DNA from: Azospirillum sp. TSH100
GTDB lineage: Bacteria; Pseudomonadota; Alphaproteobacteria; Azospirillales; Azospirillaceae
Reading direction: 5' to 3'
Length of the DNA: 64,000 bases
Assembly (NCBI RefSeq): GCF_004923295.1
Contig: NZ_CP039636.1
Coordinates: 486,001 to 550,000 of the forward strand
A program made the position numbers and the translations under genes. Below the pieces are notes generated by a model that saw nothing but the letters and a program-made list of their open reading frames with translations, did not search any database and was not told the DNA's origin. Within the stretch, counting starts at the first letter, position 1, and every line of letters starts with the position of its first letter. This document shows positions 52,248-62,679 of this stretch, piece by piece.

Positions 52248-52952
52248 ATGTCTGATGAGAAGGTCGCCATCATCACCGCCGGCGGCAGCGGAATGGGTGC
52301 GGCCTCGGCGCGCCGGCTGGCGGCCGACGGGTTCAAGGTCGCGATCCTGTCCTCCTCCGGCAAGGGCGAGGCGCTGGCGGCAGAGCTGGGTGGCATCGGC
52401 ATCACCGGGTCGAACCAGTCCAGCGACGACCTGAAGCGGCTGGTCGATGCCACGATGCAGCGCTGGGGCCGCGTCGACGCGCTGGTCAACAGCGCCGGCC
52501 ATGGCCCGCGCGGTCCCCTGCTGGAGATCAGCGACGAGGACTGGCACCGCGGGATGGAGGTCTATTTCCTCAACGTCGTGCGGGCGGTCCGGCTGGTGGC
52601 GCCGATCATGGTGGCGCAGAAGGCCGGCTCGATCGTCAACATTTCCACCGCCTGGGCGTTCGAGCCGAGTGCGATGTTCCCAACCTCCGCCGTCGCGCGG
52701 GCCGGTCTTGCCGCCTACACCAAGATCTTCGCCGAGCAGTATGCGGCGGACAATGTGCGGATGAACAACGTCCTGCCCGGCTGGATCGACAGCCTGCCCG
52801 CGACCGAGGAACGGCGCCAGAGCGTGCCGATGCAGCGCTACGGCAGCAGCGAGGAGATCGCCGCCACGGTGGCCTTCCTGGCCTCGGCGGGCGCCGGCTA
52901 CATCACCGGTCAGAACATCCGTGTCGATGGCGGGCTGACGCGGTCGGTGTGA
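52248..52952 (+). CDS. Short-chain dehydrogenase/reductase-like protein with altered active site
   Basis: A 234-residue SDR fold. The nucleotide motif is TAGGSGMGAASARRL, close to TGxxxGxG; NSAGHGPRGP and NISTAWAF (Ser) are present, and the C-terminal GYITGQNIRVDGGLTRSV is typical of FabG-like enzymes. Where Tyr-x3-Lys is expected the sequence reads SAVAR, so both catalytic residues are replaced. This matches the known BKR-like SDR subgroup with imperfect catalytic tetrad. ATG 52248 follows GGGAGGG. Function may be non-catalytic or use another mechanism. Confidence 0.85.
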   Translation: MSDEKVAIITAGGSGMGAASARRLAADGFKVAILSSSGKGEALAAELGGIGITGSNQSSDDLKRLVDATMQRWGRVDALVNSAGHGPRGPLLEISDEDWHRGMEVYFLNVVRAVRLVAPIMVAQKAGSIVNISTAWAFEPSAMFPTSAVARAGLAAYTKIFAEQYAADNVRMNNVLPGWIDSLPATEERRQSVPMQRYGSSEEIAATVAFLASAGAGYITGQNIRVDGGLTRSV

Positions 52953-52971
52953 CCTGAGGGGTCATAAAAAA

Positions 52972-53006
52972 ACAAAAAGGGCCGGCGAAGTGCCGGCCCT
53001 TTTTGT
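52972..53006. terminator. Bidirectional terminator between the SDR gene and purA
   Basis: Perfect 15-bp stem ACAAAAAGGGCCGGC/GCCGGCCCTTTTTGT, 5-nt loop GAAGT, with A and T tracts serving both convergent genes. Confidence 0.92.
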
Positions 53007-53024
53007 TGTGACCTTTCCGCCAAC

Positions 53025-54317
<1,293 letters not shown>

Positions 54318-54433
54318 CTCTCGTCTCCGCAAAACTTCAAAAGGAACCGCTCAACCTCCCGATCCACCGCAGGGTACCATCCGCACGGCGTGGGGGCCCG
54401 TTCATCCTGAACCCAACTCGTTTGAACCCAGGG

Positions 54434-55588
54434 TCACACGACCGGCTTGACGTCCCCGCCGGCCAGCCAATGGCCGCACTGGAGCCGTCTGGCTTCCGCG
54501 GCCGCATCGGTCACCGGGGCCAGCCCGGCAACCGTCACCCATCCTTCGGCCCGCAGCTTGCGCGCCGTCTCCCAACCGCTGCCATGCGGTACATAGACCC
54601 GGCCTGGGGCCTTGGCCGCCGGAACCGCGCGCAGCAGCGTGTCCATATAGAGCGTGAAACCGGTCGCCGGCTCTCCGCGGTCATCACCCTGCGCGCCAGC
54701 ACGGTAGCGCCCGCCCTGGCCCAGTTCCCCCGCGGCACGCGAGAACAGGGTGAAGCTGAGGCCGGTCTGGTACTCGAAGCCGCGATGTTCCACCAGATCG
54801 ATGGTCACCGTCAGGTCGGGCATCGCGGCGCGCAGCAGGGCCAGCGTATCGGTCAGCCGGCGGCGGTCCTTCTCGGCGCCTTCCGGCAGCGGCAGGGCGG
54901 CCAGCGCCTGCATGGCGCGGTCGGCGGGACCGGAGGCCTCCATCAGCGTTTCGAGCAGCTTGGCCGCCGGGCCGCCGACGGCCGCCACGGCGGCCGAGTC
55001 CTTGCGATCGAGCGCGGCGCGCAGTTGCCGGATCTCATCCTCGCCCAGACCCAGCCCGGCGCAGATGCGCGACACCATGGTGGGCACGCAGAGGTCGACC
55101 GACAGGTGCGGCACGCCGATGGCGGTCAGCGCCTGGACCGCCAGCAGCACCACCTCGGCATCGGCCTCCGCCTCCAAGGCACCGATCAGCTCGACGCCGA
55201 CCTGGGTGAACTGGCGTTCGGGACGCAACTGCGATCCCTTCACCCGCAGCACCTGCCCGGCGTAGCACAGGCGCAGCGGCCGGGCCTCGTTCTTCAGGCG
55301 GGTGGTGGCGATGCGGGCGATCTGCGGGGTGATGTCGGCGCGGACCGCCATCATCCGCTGCGAATGCGGGTCCATCAGCCGGAAGGTCTGCTTGGACATC
55401 GCGGCTCCCGGGCCGGAGAGCAGATTCTCTTCGAACTCGACCAGCGGCGGGTCGACGCGGCGGTAACCCTGCGCGGCGAATTCCGCCAGCAGGCGTTCGA
55501 CGGCGGCCGCCTCATGCGCCGCTTCGGACGGCAGCACGTCGTGCAGTCCGGCGGGAAGCAGGGCGGAGCTCAGTGCGTCGGCGGGCAT
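54434..55588 (-). CDS. hisZ: ATP phosphoribosyltransferase regulatory subunit HisZ
   Basis: A 384-residue class II aminoacyl-tRNA-synthetase-like protein lacking the tRNA-binding domain. LPAGLHDVLPSEA, MAVRADITPQIARIA and RPERQFTQVGVELIG are motifs of HisS-like HisZ; GGRYRAGA is the histidine-A-like loop. It activates short-form HisG in histidine synthesis. It lies 116 bases upstream of purA on the same strand. The catalytic Arg loop is altered relative to HisS, consistent with HisZ. Confidence 0.93.
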   Translation of the reverse strand: MPADALSSALLPAGLHDVLPSEAAHEAAAVERLLAEFAAQGYRRVDPPLVEFEENLLSGPGAAMSKQTFRLMDPHSQRMMAVRADITPQIARIATTRLKNEARPLRLCYAGQVLRVKGSQLRPERQFTQVGVELIGALEAEADAEVVLLAVQALTAIGVPHLSVDLCVPTMVSRICAGLGLGEDEIRQLRAALDRKDSAAVAAVGGPAAKLLETLMEASGPADRAMQALAALPLPEGAEKDRRRLTDTLALLRAAMPDLTVTIDLVEHRGFEYQTGLSFTLFSRAAGELGQGGRYRAGAQGDDRGEPATGFTLYMDTLLRAVPAAKAPGRVYVPHGSGWETARKLRAEGWVTVAGLAPVTDAAAEARRLQCGHWLAGGDVKPVV

Positions 55589-55848
55589 GACCAGCGTGTC
55601 TCGTTGCAGGCAGGGACAGGGATGCCGCGGCGAATGTCGGGCACACGGGGCGGGCTAATACCCGACCCCCGCGCCGCATGCAAACGGAAAAGCCCCGCAC
55701 GGTGGCGGTATCTCCCCTGCGCGGGCGGATCCGTCGCAGGCTGCCGGGGAAAGCATCGCTGCCGGCGGTGGTGGGGCATGTGCGAAAGGCGGGCGGAGAG
55801 TGTGGCTCCCCTCCCGGGGCGGGAAAGGGCGATTCTGACTGTCGGGGT

Positions 55849-56616
55849 TCAGCCGGCGTCGGATGCAGGGTCATCCTCGGGGGAAAATGCCGGATCGATC
55901 TCCGTCGCCTCCGGCGACACCACGGCGAAGCTGCTGCCGTCGTTCTTCGGGCGCAGCACGGTGAGCGGTGAGCCGACCACCAGGAAATGGATGATCTCGG
56001 CGATGTTGGTGGCGTGGTCGCCGATGCGCTCCAGATTCTTCGCCATGAACAGCAGATGCGTGCAGGGCGTGATGTTGCGCGGATCCTCCATCATATAGGT
56101 CAGGACCTCGCGGAACAGGCTGGTGTAGAGGTCGTCCAGTTCCTCGTCGCGTTCCCAGGCGGCGATCGCCTTGTCGACGTCGCGCTCGATGTAGGCGTCG
56201 AGCACCTCCTTCAGGATCGCCTCGACCAGCCGGCCCATGCGCGGGATGCCGGCCGCCGGCCGCACCACCGGCACCTGGGCCAGCGCCAGCGACCGCTTGG
56301 CGATGTTGGCCGCATAGTCGCCGATGCGCTCCAGATCGGCGGCAACCTTCAGGGCCGAGACGATCTCGCGCAGATCCTGGGCCATCGGCTGACGCAGGGC
56401 CAGCAACCGCACCGCCTCCGCATCGATGTCGCGCTCATAGGCGTCGAGCCGGGCATCCGCCTGCATCACCTGCGAGGCGAGCCCGACGTCGCGCCGGGTC
56501 ACCGCCTTCACCGCAGCTTCGACCTGCGCCTCCGCCACGCCGCCCATCTGGGTGACGAGGTTGGACAGACGCTGCAATTCCTGCGCGAAGGAACGGACGA
56601 TGTGTTCGGTGCCCAT
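55849..56616 (-). CDS. phoU: Phosphate transport system accessory protein PhoU (orphan)
   Basis: A 255-residue PhoU. Two repeats each end in an E/D-x3-D metal motif: DLERIGDYAANIAKR and NLERIGDHATNIAEI. The first segment HIVRSFAQELQRLSNLV is typical. PhoU restrains phosphate uptake and Pho signalling with PstB and PhoR. No pst or phoBR gene is in the window. ATG 56616 is chosen by family length; the frame extends to 56676. The tail after residue 215 is acidic and probably disordered. Confidence 0.92.
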   Translation of the reverse strand: MGTEHIVRSFAQELQRLSNLVTQMGGVAEAQVEAAVKAVTRRDVGLASQVMQADARLDAYERDIDAEAVRLLALRQPMAQDLREIVSALKVAADLERIGDYAANIAKRSLALAQVPVVRPAAGIPRMGRLVEAILKEVLDAYIERDVDKAIAAWERDEELDDLYTSLFREVLTYMMEDPRNITPCTHLLFMAKNLERIGDHATNIAEIIHFLVVGSPLTVLRPKNDGSSFAVVSPEATEIDPAFSPEDDPASDAG

Positions 56617-56916
56617 GTTCGGTCGCGACGCTCCAATGATCTCCGTCCCATCCGCAGCGGCCCGCAAGGTCGCCACGCGCGGGAGGTGTATATTAGCCTG
56701 TGGTCATGACGGCAACGTGGCGGGATTGTTTCACTTTCCTGACAATCGCATATCGCTCGGACGGCCGCTTTATAATGATACCGTTGCTGTGACCCGCCCC
56801 GTCCGCAGCGTATTGGATTTGAAGTAACTCGGTAACTTCGTTAAAGGGGACATAGCCGTATTGGATCCGTCCGTAGGGGGTATTGCCCCCTTCATTGACC
56901 GGGAGGCCGTTCTTTC
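56617..56916. other. 300-bp divergent intergenic region, no gene seen
   Basis: Between phoU and the exported-protein gene. The stretch 56750-56850 is AT-richer and includes TTTATAATGATA, a possible promoter -10. No repeat or operator palindrome was recognised. Confidence 0.4.
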
Positions 56917-57639
56917 ATGTCCGCCGCGTTCCAGAGTCCCGTCCTTAAGATGCCAGTCCGCGCCGCTGCCGCAGGAACCCTGCTTCTGCTGGCTGCATCG
57001 CCACTGGCGCAGGCCGCCGATCCGGCGCCGGCGGCGGCCGCACCCACCGCATTGGTTGAGGATGTGTCCGACGGTGTCGCCGGTGTGCAGCCGATGGACT
57101 ATCTCGCGGCCGGCCGCACGGTCACGTTGAAGGCCGGCCAGACGCTGACGCTGAGCTATCTGGAATCCTGCGTGAACGAGACGATCACCGGCGGATCGGT
57201 GACGGTCGGCGCCCGCGAGTCGGCGGTGCAGGGCGGCAGCATCGATCGCCACACGCTGCCTTGCGACGGCGGCAAGCTGTTGCTGGCTTCCAACGAAGCC
57301 GGCAAGGCCGGAGTGACCGTCTTCCGCAGCGCGCCCATCGCCCTTCCGGGCATGAAGGCGCCGCTGCCGAAGCCGGACCTGACCTTGTTCAAGACGCATC
57401 CGGTGCTGGTCCTGTCGGCTCCCGGTCCGGTCGCCATCGAGCGGCTGGACGTGCAGGGAGTGGCGCCGGGCACGCTGAATGTCCCCGGCACCACACTCGA
57501 TACTGCCAAAGCCGGTGCCGGGCTGGAGCCGGGCGGCCTCTACAGGATCTCCGCCGGACAGAAGTCCTTCGTTGTGAAGATCGACGAGAAGGCGTCGGCC
57601 GGCGGCGGTCCGGCGCTCGGCCGGCTGATCCGCTTCTGA
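56917..57639 (+). CDS. Exported protein of unknown function, partner of a CHASE2 cyclase
   Basis: A 240-residue protein with a signal peptide (hydrophobic about 15-33, cleavage after AQA). The mature part is beta-rich with YLAAGRTVTLKAGQTLTLSY and two Cys (SCVNETITGG, LPCDGGK) that could form a disulfide, and ends in a positively charged tail. No family recognised with confidence; it has the look of periplasmic proteins that accompany CHASE2 and FecR-type systems. ATG 56917 follows GGGAGG. It is 25 bases ahead of the cyclase gene and surely co-transcribed. Confidence 0.75.
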   Translation: MSAAFQSPVLKMPVRAAAAGTLLLLAASPLAQAADPAPAAAAPTALVEDVSDGVAGVQPMDYLAAGRTVTLKAGQTLTLSYLESCVNETITGGSVTVGARESAVQGGSIDRHTLPCDGGKLLLASNEAGKAGVTVFRSAPIALPGMKAPLPKPDLTLFKTHPVLVLSAPGPVAIERLDVQGVAPGTLNVPGTTLDTAKAGAGLEPGGLYRISAGQKSFVVKIDEKASAGGGPALGRLIRF

Positions 57640-57664
57640 GCGGCGGGCACGACCGTTGACTGGG

Positions 57665-59803
57665 ATGAGGCTGCCCCGGCGCGTCCGGCTGGTCCTGCTC
57701 GGCGCGGTGGCGCCGCTGATCGCATCGCTTGCGGTGCTGGCGGCCTCGCCCATGCTGCAGGGGCCGTCGATCGACAGCCTCTATTGGCTGCGGGAGCGGG
57801 TGCATGGCCCCCGCCCGGCGCCCGATCCTTCGCCGGTGGTGGTGGTCGGCATCGACGAGGAGACCTATCGCCGCCCGCCCTTCGCCGGCACGCCGCAGGC
57901 GCTGTGGGGGCCGCGATTGGGCACGGTGCTTGGCGCCATGCTCGACGGCGGGGCGGCGGCCATCGGCCTCGACCTCGTGCACCCAACGTCGGTCGAGACA
58001 CTGATCCCCGGATTCGAGCGCGAATACCTGCTGACCCTGCGCCGCGGCGGCAAGGAGGGGCGGCTGGTGCTGGCCAAGGTGCAGCATCAGAGCGACCCGC
58101 TGATGCCCTATCGGGGCTATATGATCGCCGCCGGGGTAAACAACATCCGCTCGGTCAATCTTGTAGAGGATGCCGACGGCGTTCTGCGCCGGGTGCCGCT
58201 GACGCTGACCGTCACCGGTCCGGACGGTCAACCGAAGGCCGAGCCGGGCATGGCGGTGGAGGTGGCGTCGCGGGCGCTTAAGGCGCCGCTGGAGCGTGGG
58301 GCCGATGGTTCGGCCATGCTCGGCGGCTACCGGGTGCCGGGCGGGGAGGGGAACCGGCTGCTGGTCAACCATGCCACCGCAGCCGGCGCCATCCCGACCT
58401 ACTCGCTCGCCGACCTCCACGCTTGCGCCGAAGCCGGCAATACCGACTTTTTTGCCAGGCATTTCAAGGGCAAGGCGGTGATGGTCGGCACCGTGCTGGA
58501 TGTCGAGGACCGCAAGCTCTCCTCCAACCGCTGGGTCACCAAGCCGGAGGGAGTCAACCTTCCCGAGCGCTGTGCCCTGCCGGTGATGGGCGAGCTGTAT
58601 GTCGCCGGCCGCACCCGCGACAGCATCCCCGGCGTCTACATCCATGCCGCCGCCATCTCCAACCTGATCGCGCGTGACGCGCTGGAGGAGACCGGCCGGC
58701 CGGCCGCCGCGGCGCTGGTCCTGCTGCTGGCCGGACTGGCCGCCGTGGTGACGCTGGCGATCCGGCCGCCGGTGGCGGCATTCGGTCTGCTCCTGCTGCT
58801 GGCGGGGTGGAGCGGCGTGGCGGTGGAGGCATTCCAGGGCGGACTGGTGCTGCCTTGGTTGCAAGCGGCGCTGGCGGCGCTGCTGGTGTTCCCGCTGGCC
58901 CTGGGCTTCCGCTTCGCCGTGCTGGATCGCGACCAGCGGCACATCCGCAACGCTTTCAAGCTCTACCTGCCGGGATCGCTGATCGACGACATGATCGCGT
59001 CGGGCCAGTCGCCCAGCCTGGGTGGCGAGGAGCGCGACCTGTCCATCCTGTTCTGCGACATCGCGGGCTTCACCAAGATGTCGGAGGGGATGGAGCCGGA
59101 AGCGCTGGTCACCGTGCTGAACCGCTATTTCACGGTGATGACCGACATCATCGAAGCCCATGGCGGCTTCGTCGACAAATACATCGGTGACGCGGTGCTG
59201 GCGGTGTTCGGCGCCCCCTATGCCATCGACAACCATGCCCGCGCCGCGGTGTCGGCCGCCCTGGCGATGCGTCAGGCGATGGCGGACGATCCCACCCTGC
59301 TGGCCACATCCGGCGGTCGCGGTTCCAACCGCATCGGCATCGCCACCGGTCCGGCGCTGATCGGCAACATCGGATCGCCCCGCCGCTTCAACTACACGGT
59401 GATGGGCGATACGGTGAATCTGGCCTCCCGGCTGGAGGGGGCGAACAAATACTACAACACCTTTCTGATGGTCAGCGGCGAGACCATGCGCCACCATGGC
59501 GATCCGGAGGCCTTCCGGGCGCTCGACATCGTTCAGGTCGTCGGCCGCAGTGAACCGGTCGAGGTTTTCGAGCCGCTGTCGGATGCCCGCCGTACCGACC
59601 CCGAGGAGCGTGCCCAGCGCGCCGCCTATGCCGCGGCCCTTGAGAACTGGCGCGCCGGCCGGTTCGAGGACGCCGCCGCCGGGTTCCGCGCTCTGATCGC
59701 CGGTGACGGCGCCGCCGTGGCGATGCTGAACAAGGCGGAAAGGCGCATCGGCCTGCCTGCCGAGCCGAACTGGGCCGGCGTCACCGCCCTCACCGACAAA
59801 TAG
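57665..59803 (+). CDS. CHASE2-domain adenylate/guanylate cyclase (class III)
   Basis: A 712-residue membrane receptor. One N-terminal transmembrane helix (about 8-28) precedes an extracytoplasmic CHASE2 domain (about 50-340: VVVVGIDEETYR, AIGLDLVHPT). Three transmembrane helices follow at about 343-420. The C-terminal class III cyclase domain (about 455-640) has ILFCDIAGFT (metal Asp), DKYIGDAVLAVFG (metal Asp and substrate Lys) and VMGDTVNLASRLEG. Residues look complete, so it should make cAMP (or cGMP). A short helical tail follows. Start ATG 57665 is preferred; TTG 57656 possible. It sits between the exported protein and the TpsB-type transporter. Confidence 0.92.
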   Translation: MRLPRRVRLVLLGAVAPLIASLAVLAASPMLQGPSIDSLYWLRERVHGPRPAPDPSPVVVVGIDEETYRRPPFAGTPQALWGPRLGTVLGAMLDGGAAAIGLDLVHPTSVETLIPGFEREYLLTLRRGGKEGRLVLAKVQHQSDPLMPYRGYMIAAGVNNIRSVNLVEDADGVLRRVPLTLTVTGPDGQPKAEPGMAVEVASRALKAPLERGADGSAMLGGYRVPGGEGNRLLVNHATAAGAIPTYSLADLHACAEAGNTDFFARHFKGKAVMVGTVLDVEDRKLSSNRWVTKPEGVNLPERCALPVMGELYVAGRTRDSIPGVYIHAAAISNLIARDALEETGRPAAAALVLLLAGLAAVVTLAIRPPVAAFGLLLLLAGWSGVAVEAFQGGLVLPWLQAALAALLVFPLALGFRFAVLDRDQRHIRNAFKLYLPGSLIDDMIASGQSPSLGGEERDLSILFCDIAGFTKMSEGMEPEALVTVLNRYFTVMTDIIEAHGGFVDKYIGDAVLAVFGAPYAIDNHARAAVSAALAMRQAMADDPTLLATSGGRGSNRIGIATGPALIGNIGSPRRFNYTVMGDTVNLASRLEGANKYYNTFLMVSGETMRHHGDPEAFRALDIVQVVGRSEPVEVFEPLSDARRTDPEERAQRAAYAAALENWRAGRFEDAAAGFRALIAGDGAAVAMLNKAERRIGLPAEPNWAGVTALTDK

Positions 59804-59835
59804 CCTTGCGACGAAAAGCCGTGTCCCCAACCGTC

Positions 59836-61548
59836 ATGCCCATCATCGCCCCCCGCCACGCCCGGCGTCTCGCCCGCCTGTCCATTCTGCTGCTGGCGGG
59901 TGTTGCCGGTCCGCTGCCGGCGCTGGCCCAAGTGGTTCCGCCGGTCCTGCCTCCGTCCCTCGACCCCAACCGGCTGGAGCAGCGCTTCGAACGGCCGGCC
60001 GTGCCGCAATCCTCGCCGGAAATCGAAATGCCGGCGCCGGAAAAAGCTCCGCCGCCCCGCGATGCCGAGCGCATCACCCTGACGCTGACCGAGATCCGCA
60101 TCGACGGCAACAGCGTCTATGACGCCGACAGCCTGTCCACCCTGTGGCGCGACAGGCTGGGCAAGCCGGTGACTCTGGCGGATCTCTACGCCATCCGCGA
60201 CGCCATCACCGCGCGTTACCGCAACGACGGCTATGTGCTGTCGCAGGCGGTGGTGCCGGCCCAGCGCATCCGCGATGGCGTCGTCCGCCTGCAGGTGGTG
60301 GAGGGCTATGTCGACGAGGTGATCGTTCAGGGCGAGGCGGCCGACCGGCTCGGTCTGCTTCGGCGGATGGGGGAGAAGATCAAGGCCTCCCGCCCGCTGC
60401 GCATGGCTGACATGGAGCGCTATGTCCTGCTGGCCGACGATCTGCCCGGTGTGGCGGTGAAGACGGTGCTGGAGGCGTCGCCCGACACCCCCGGCGCCTC
60501 GCGCCTGACCCTGGCGCTGGAGCGCACGCCCTTCAACGGCTCCCTGTCGCTGGACAACCGCGGAACCCGCTCGATCGGTCCGTTCCAGCTGACCGGCGTC
60601 GCCAGCGTCGAGGATCAGCTCGGCCTGTTCGAGCGCACCACCGCCCAGGGCATCGTCACCCCGCAATTGCGCGAACTGCGCTTCTTCGACGTCGGCCAGC
60701 TCGTGCCGGTGGATGCCGAGGGCACGACGGTGGAGTATGGCGTCCGCCGGTCCTGGTCGCAGCCGGGCGACAGCGTCCGGCCGCTCGACCTCTACAGCCT
60801 GACCACCTCCGGCCGGGTGGCGGTGTCGCATCCCTTCATCCGCAGCCGGACGGTGACCTTGCGCGCCGGTCTCGGCTTCACAGTCCGCGACAGCCGCACC
60901 GATGCGCTGGGCGACAAGCTGTCTCAGGACCGTCTGCGCATCGTTACCGCCAATGTCTCCTATGATTTCGCCGATGGCTGGGGCGCGTCGAACCTGCTGA
61001 CGGCAGAGCTGTCCAAGGGGCTGGACATCCTGAACGCCACCGAATCCGGCAGCGCCAACCTGACGCGCAGCGGCGGGCGCAGCGATTTCCGCAAGATTCT
61101 GCTGTCGGCCCAGCGCAACCAGCCGCTGACCGACCAGCTGATCCTCTTTCTGTCCGGCGAGGCGCAATACAGCCCCGATCAACTGCTGTCGTCGGAGGAA
61201 TACGGGTTGGGCGGCAAGCAGTATGGCCGCGCCTTCGATCCCTCGGAGATCACCGGTGACAGCGGCTTCGCCGGCCGGGCGGAGCTGCAATACATCCTGC
61301 CGGTGCAAGAGGATGGCCTGGATTATGCCATCGCCTATGGCTTCGGCGATTATGGGGCGGTGTATAACTATGAGGGCGGCACGCGTCATGGCCGCCGGTC
61401 TCTCGCCTCGACCGGTGTCGGCGTGCGATTCGGCGTGTTCCAGAGCATCGACGCCAGCGTCGAACTCGCCAAGCCCTTCATCACCACGCCCTTCAGCACG
61501 CAGGACCGCGCCCCGCGTGCCTTCCTCACCCTGTCGACGCGGTTCTGA
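59836..61548 (+). CDS. ShlB/FhaC/HecB-family two-partner secretion transporter (TpsB)
   Basis: A 570-residue outer-membrane Omp85-superfamily transporter. A signal peptide (about 1-31) precedes a Pro-rich linker, then POTRA domains (LTEIRIDGNSVYDADSL, then RYRNDGYVLSQAVVPAQ and VVEGYVDEV). The C-terminal half is a 16-strand beta barrel ending in F (LSTRF). TpsB proteins export a large TpsA adhesin or haemolysin. No TpsA gene is adjacent. It starts 32 bases after the cyclase gene. GTG 59821 and TTG 59806 are alternative starts in the same frame; ribosome-binding sites are weak throughout. Confidence 0.9.
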   Translation: MPIIAPRHARRLARLSILLLAGVAGPLPALAQVVPPVLPPSLDPNRLEQRFERPAVPQSSPEIEMPAPEKAPPPRDAERITLTLTEIRIDGNSVYDADSLSTLWRDRLGKPVTLADLYAIRDAITARYRNDGYVLSQAVVPAQRIRDGVVRLQVVEGYVDEVIVQGEAADRLGLLRRMGEKIKASRPLRMADMERYVLLADDLPGVAVKTVLEASPDTPGASRLTLALERTPFNGSLSLDNRGTRSIGPFQLTGVASVEDQLGLFERTTAQGIVTPQLRELRFFDVGQLVPVDAEGTTVEYGVRRSWSQPGDSVRPLDLYSLTTSGRVAVSHPFIRSRTVTLRAGLGFTVRDSRTDALGDKLSQDRLRIVTANVSYDFADGWGASNLLTAELSKGLDILNATESGSANLTRSGGRSDFRKILLSAQRNQPLTDQLILFLSGEAQYSPDQLLSSEEYGLGGKQYGRAFDPSEITGDSGFAGRAELQYILPVQEDGLDYAIAYGFGDYGAVYNYEGGTRHGRRSLASTGVGVRFGVFQSIDASVELAKPFITTPFSTQDRAPRAFLTLSTRF

Positions 61549-61623
61549 GGTCGCACGATCATCGCCGCGCGGCCGGCCTGTTATGGCCGGACCGCGGCGG
61601 CGATTACGGCAAAGGGCACGTCG

Positions 61624-62268
61624 TCAGATCAGCTCGACCCGCTGGGCGACCGGCGCATCCTCCGACCCGACGGCCAGATAGCGCACATCCTCGCCGTCGG
61701 CGACGATGTCCAGGCCGGACTGGCGCAGGGTGGCGCGGTCGAAATAGACGGTGGCGCCGTCTTCCCACGGCTCGATCAGGCCGGACTGGCTGTCCAGATT
61801 GTACCAGCGCACCGTGCCGTAGGCCATGGTGGCCGGGCCGGCCGGCTCGGCATGGCGCTCGCGCCGCTCGCGCGGCGGCTTCGCCGGACGGGCGTAGGTC
61901 TCACCGCCCTCGTCCGGCTGTGCGCCCAGTCCAGGGATTTGGCTGCCCTGCTGGCCCATCGGCTGTGCCGAAGCGGTGGCGCGCGGCGGGCGCTGGTTGC
62001 GGGCACGCGGGGCAGGCGGCGTTTCCGGCGGCGTGGCGGAGTGAATGGCGACGACCTGCGGTCCCTTGGCGCCCTGGGCCAGATCGCAGACGACCGTCGT
62101 GCCCTCGACCGGGTTGGGCAGGGAGGCGGCGGCCAGGACCGAAGCGTGCAAGAAAGCCTCTCCGGAGCCATCGGCGAGGCGGACGAACCCAAAACCCTTT
62201 TCCGGTTTGAACCACTTTACCGTCGCGGTGACGTTCGTCGCGGTGACGTTCTTCAACTCTTCGCTCAA
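61624..62268 (-). CDS. Double cold-shock-domain protein
   Basis: A 214-residue protein. The first CSD (about 14-75: ATVKWFKPEKGFGFVRL) has RNP1-like GFGFV and a variant RNP2 (EAFLHAS). A disordered Pro/Arg-rich linker (about 80-140) leads to a second, degenerate CSD (about 147-210: GTVRWYNLDSQSGLIEP) that lacks the aromatic RNP1. Alphaproteobacterial double-CSD proteins bind RNA under stress. The only possible start is TTG 62268, which has a good AAGGGA ribosome-binding site. A tandem 15-bp duplication lies at its 5' end. Confidence 0.88.
   Translation of the reverse strand: MSEELKNVTATNVTATVKWFKPEKGFGFVRLADGSGEAFLHASVLAAASLPNPVEGTTVVCDLAQGAKGPQVVAIHSATPPETPPAPRARNQRPPRATASAQPMGQQGSQIPGLGAQPDEGGETYARPAKPPRERRERHAEPAGPATMAYGTVRWYNLDSQSGLIEPWEDGATVYFDRATLRQSGLDIVADGEDVRYLAVGSEDAPVAQRVELI
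62221..62250. repeat. Tandem 15-bp duplication in the cold-shock gene
   Basis: CGTCGCGGTGACGTT occurs twice head to tail (62221-62235, 62236-62250). On the coding strand it gives the in-frame peptide NVTATNVTAT, so it is a recent in-frame duplication just ahead of the first cold-shock domain. Confidence 0.85.
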
Positions 62269-62679
62269 GACAGGTCCCTTTCACGTCCTGTAGCCGGGGG
62301 AGGGGCGGCCCTGACGCTGAACTGGGCGCGGCACCGCAGTATGACCAAGAACAAGACCCCGGCGTGCGTGAGCTTATCATAAAATTCCAGAAAATGACCA
62401 GTGCGGTGATGACCTGTGACGTTCCGGTGATCGACGACATCAGTTGGAGACTTGCGACACTCGTAATACGAGAGTCGTTAAAAGCGGAAGCTTGTCCGTA
62501 TCGATTGTCCAGTTTCATAAACAAAACTGGTTCATACTGCCACCAGTTTGCATACATTCATCGTACCACAAAATACTGATCTTGCAGTGGAAACCTGTCC
62601 ATCAGCGGTACTTATGGCGTAAATAAAATTTTAACTAAAAAATTGGACTCATGCCTCCATCAGAACGGAGGAATGACTT
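62269..62679. other. 411-bp AT-rich intergenic region before the beta-helix gene
   Basis: AT-rich compared with its surroundings, especially 62560-62645. It carries the 21-bp palindrome at 62456-62476. Several short frames lack coding character. Confidence 0.5.
62456..62476. promoter_or_regulatory. Palindrome GAC-a-CTCGTA-a-TACGAG-a-GTC
   Basis: A 21-bp nearly perfect palindrome: arms CTCGTA/TACGAG around one base, extended by GAC/GTC across one mismatch on each side. About 204 bases upstream of the beta-helix gene. Could be an operator or a lux-box-like site; the regulator is unknown. Confidence 0.5.

Noticed and set aside
55589..55848. Possible structured RNA between hisZ and phoU
   Set aside because: GC-rich with short complementary stretches, but no match to a riboswitch or ncRNA consensus I can recall.
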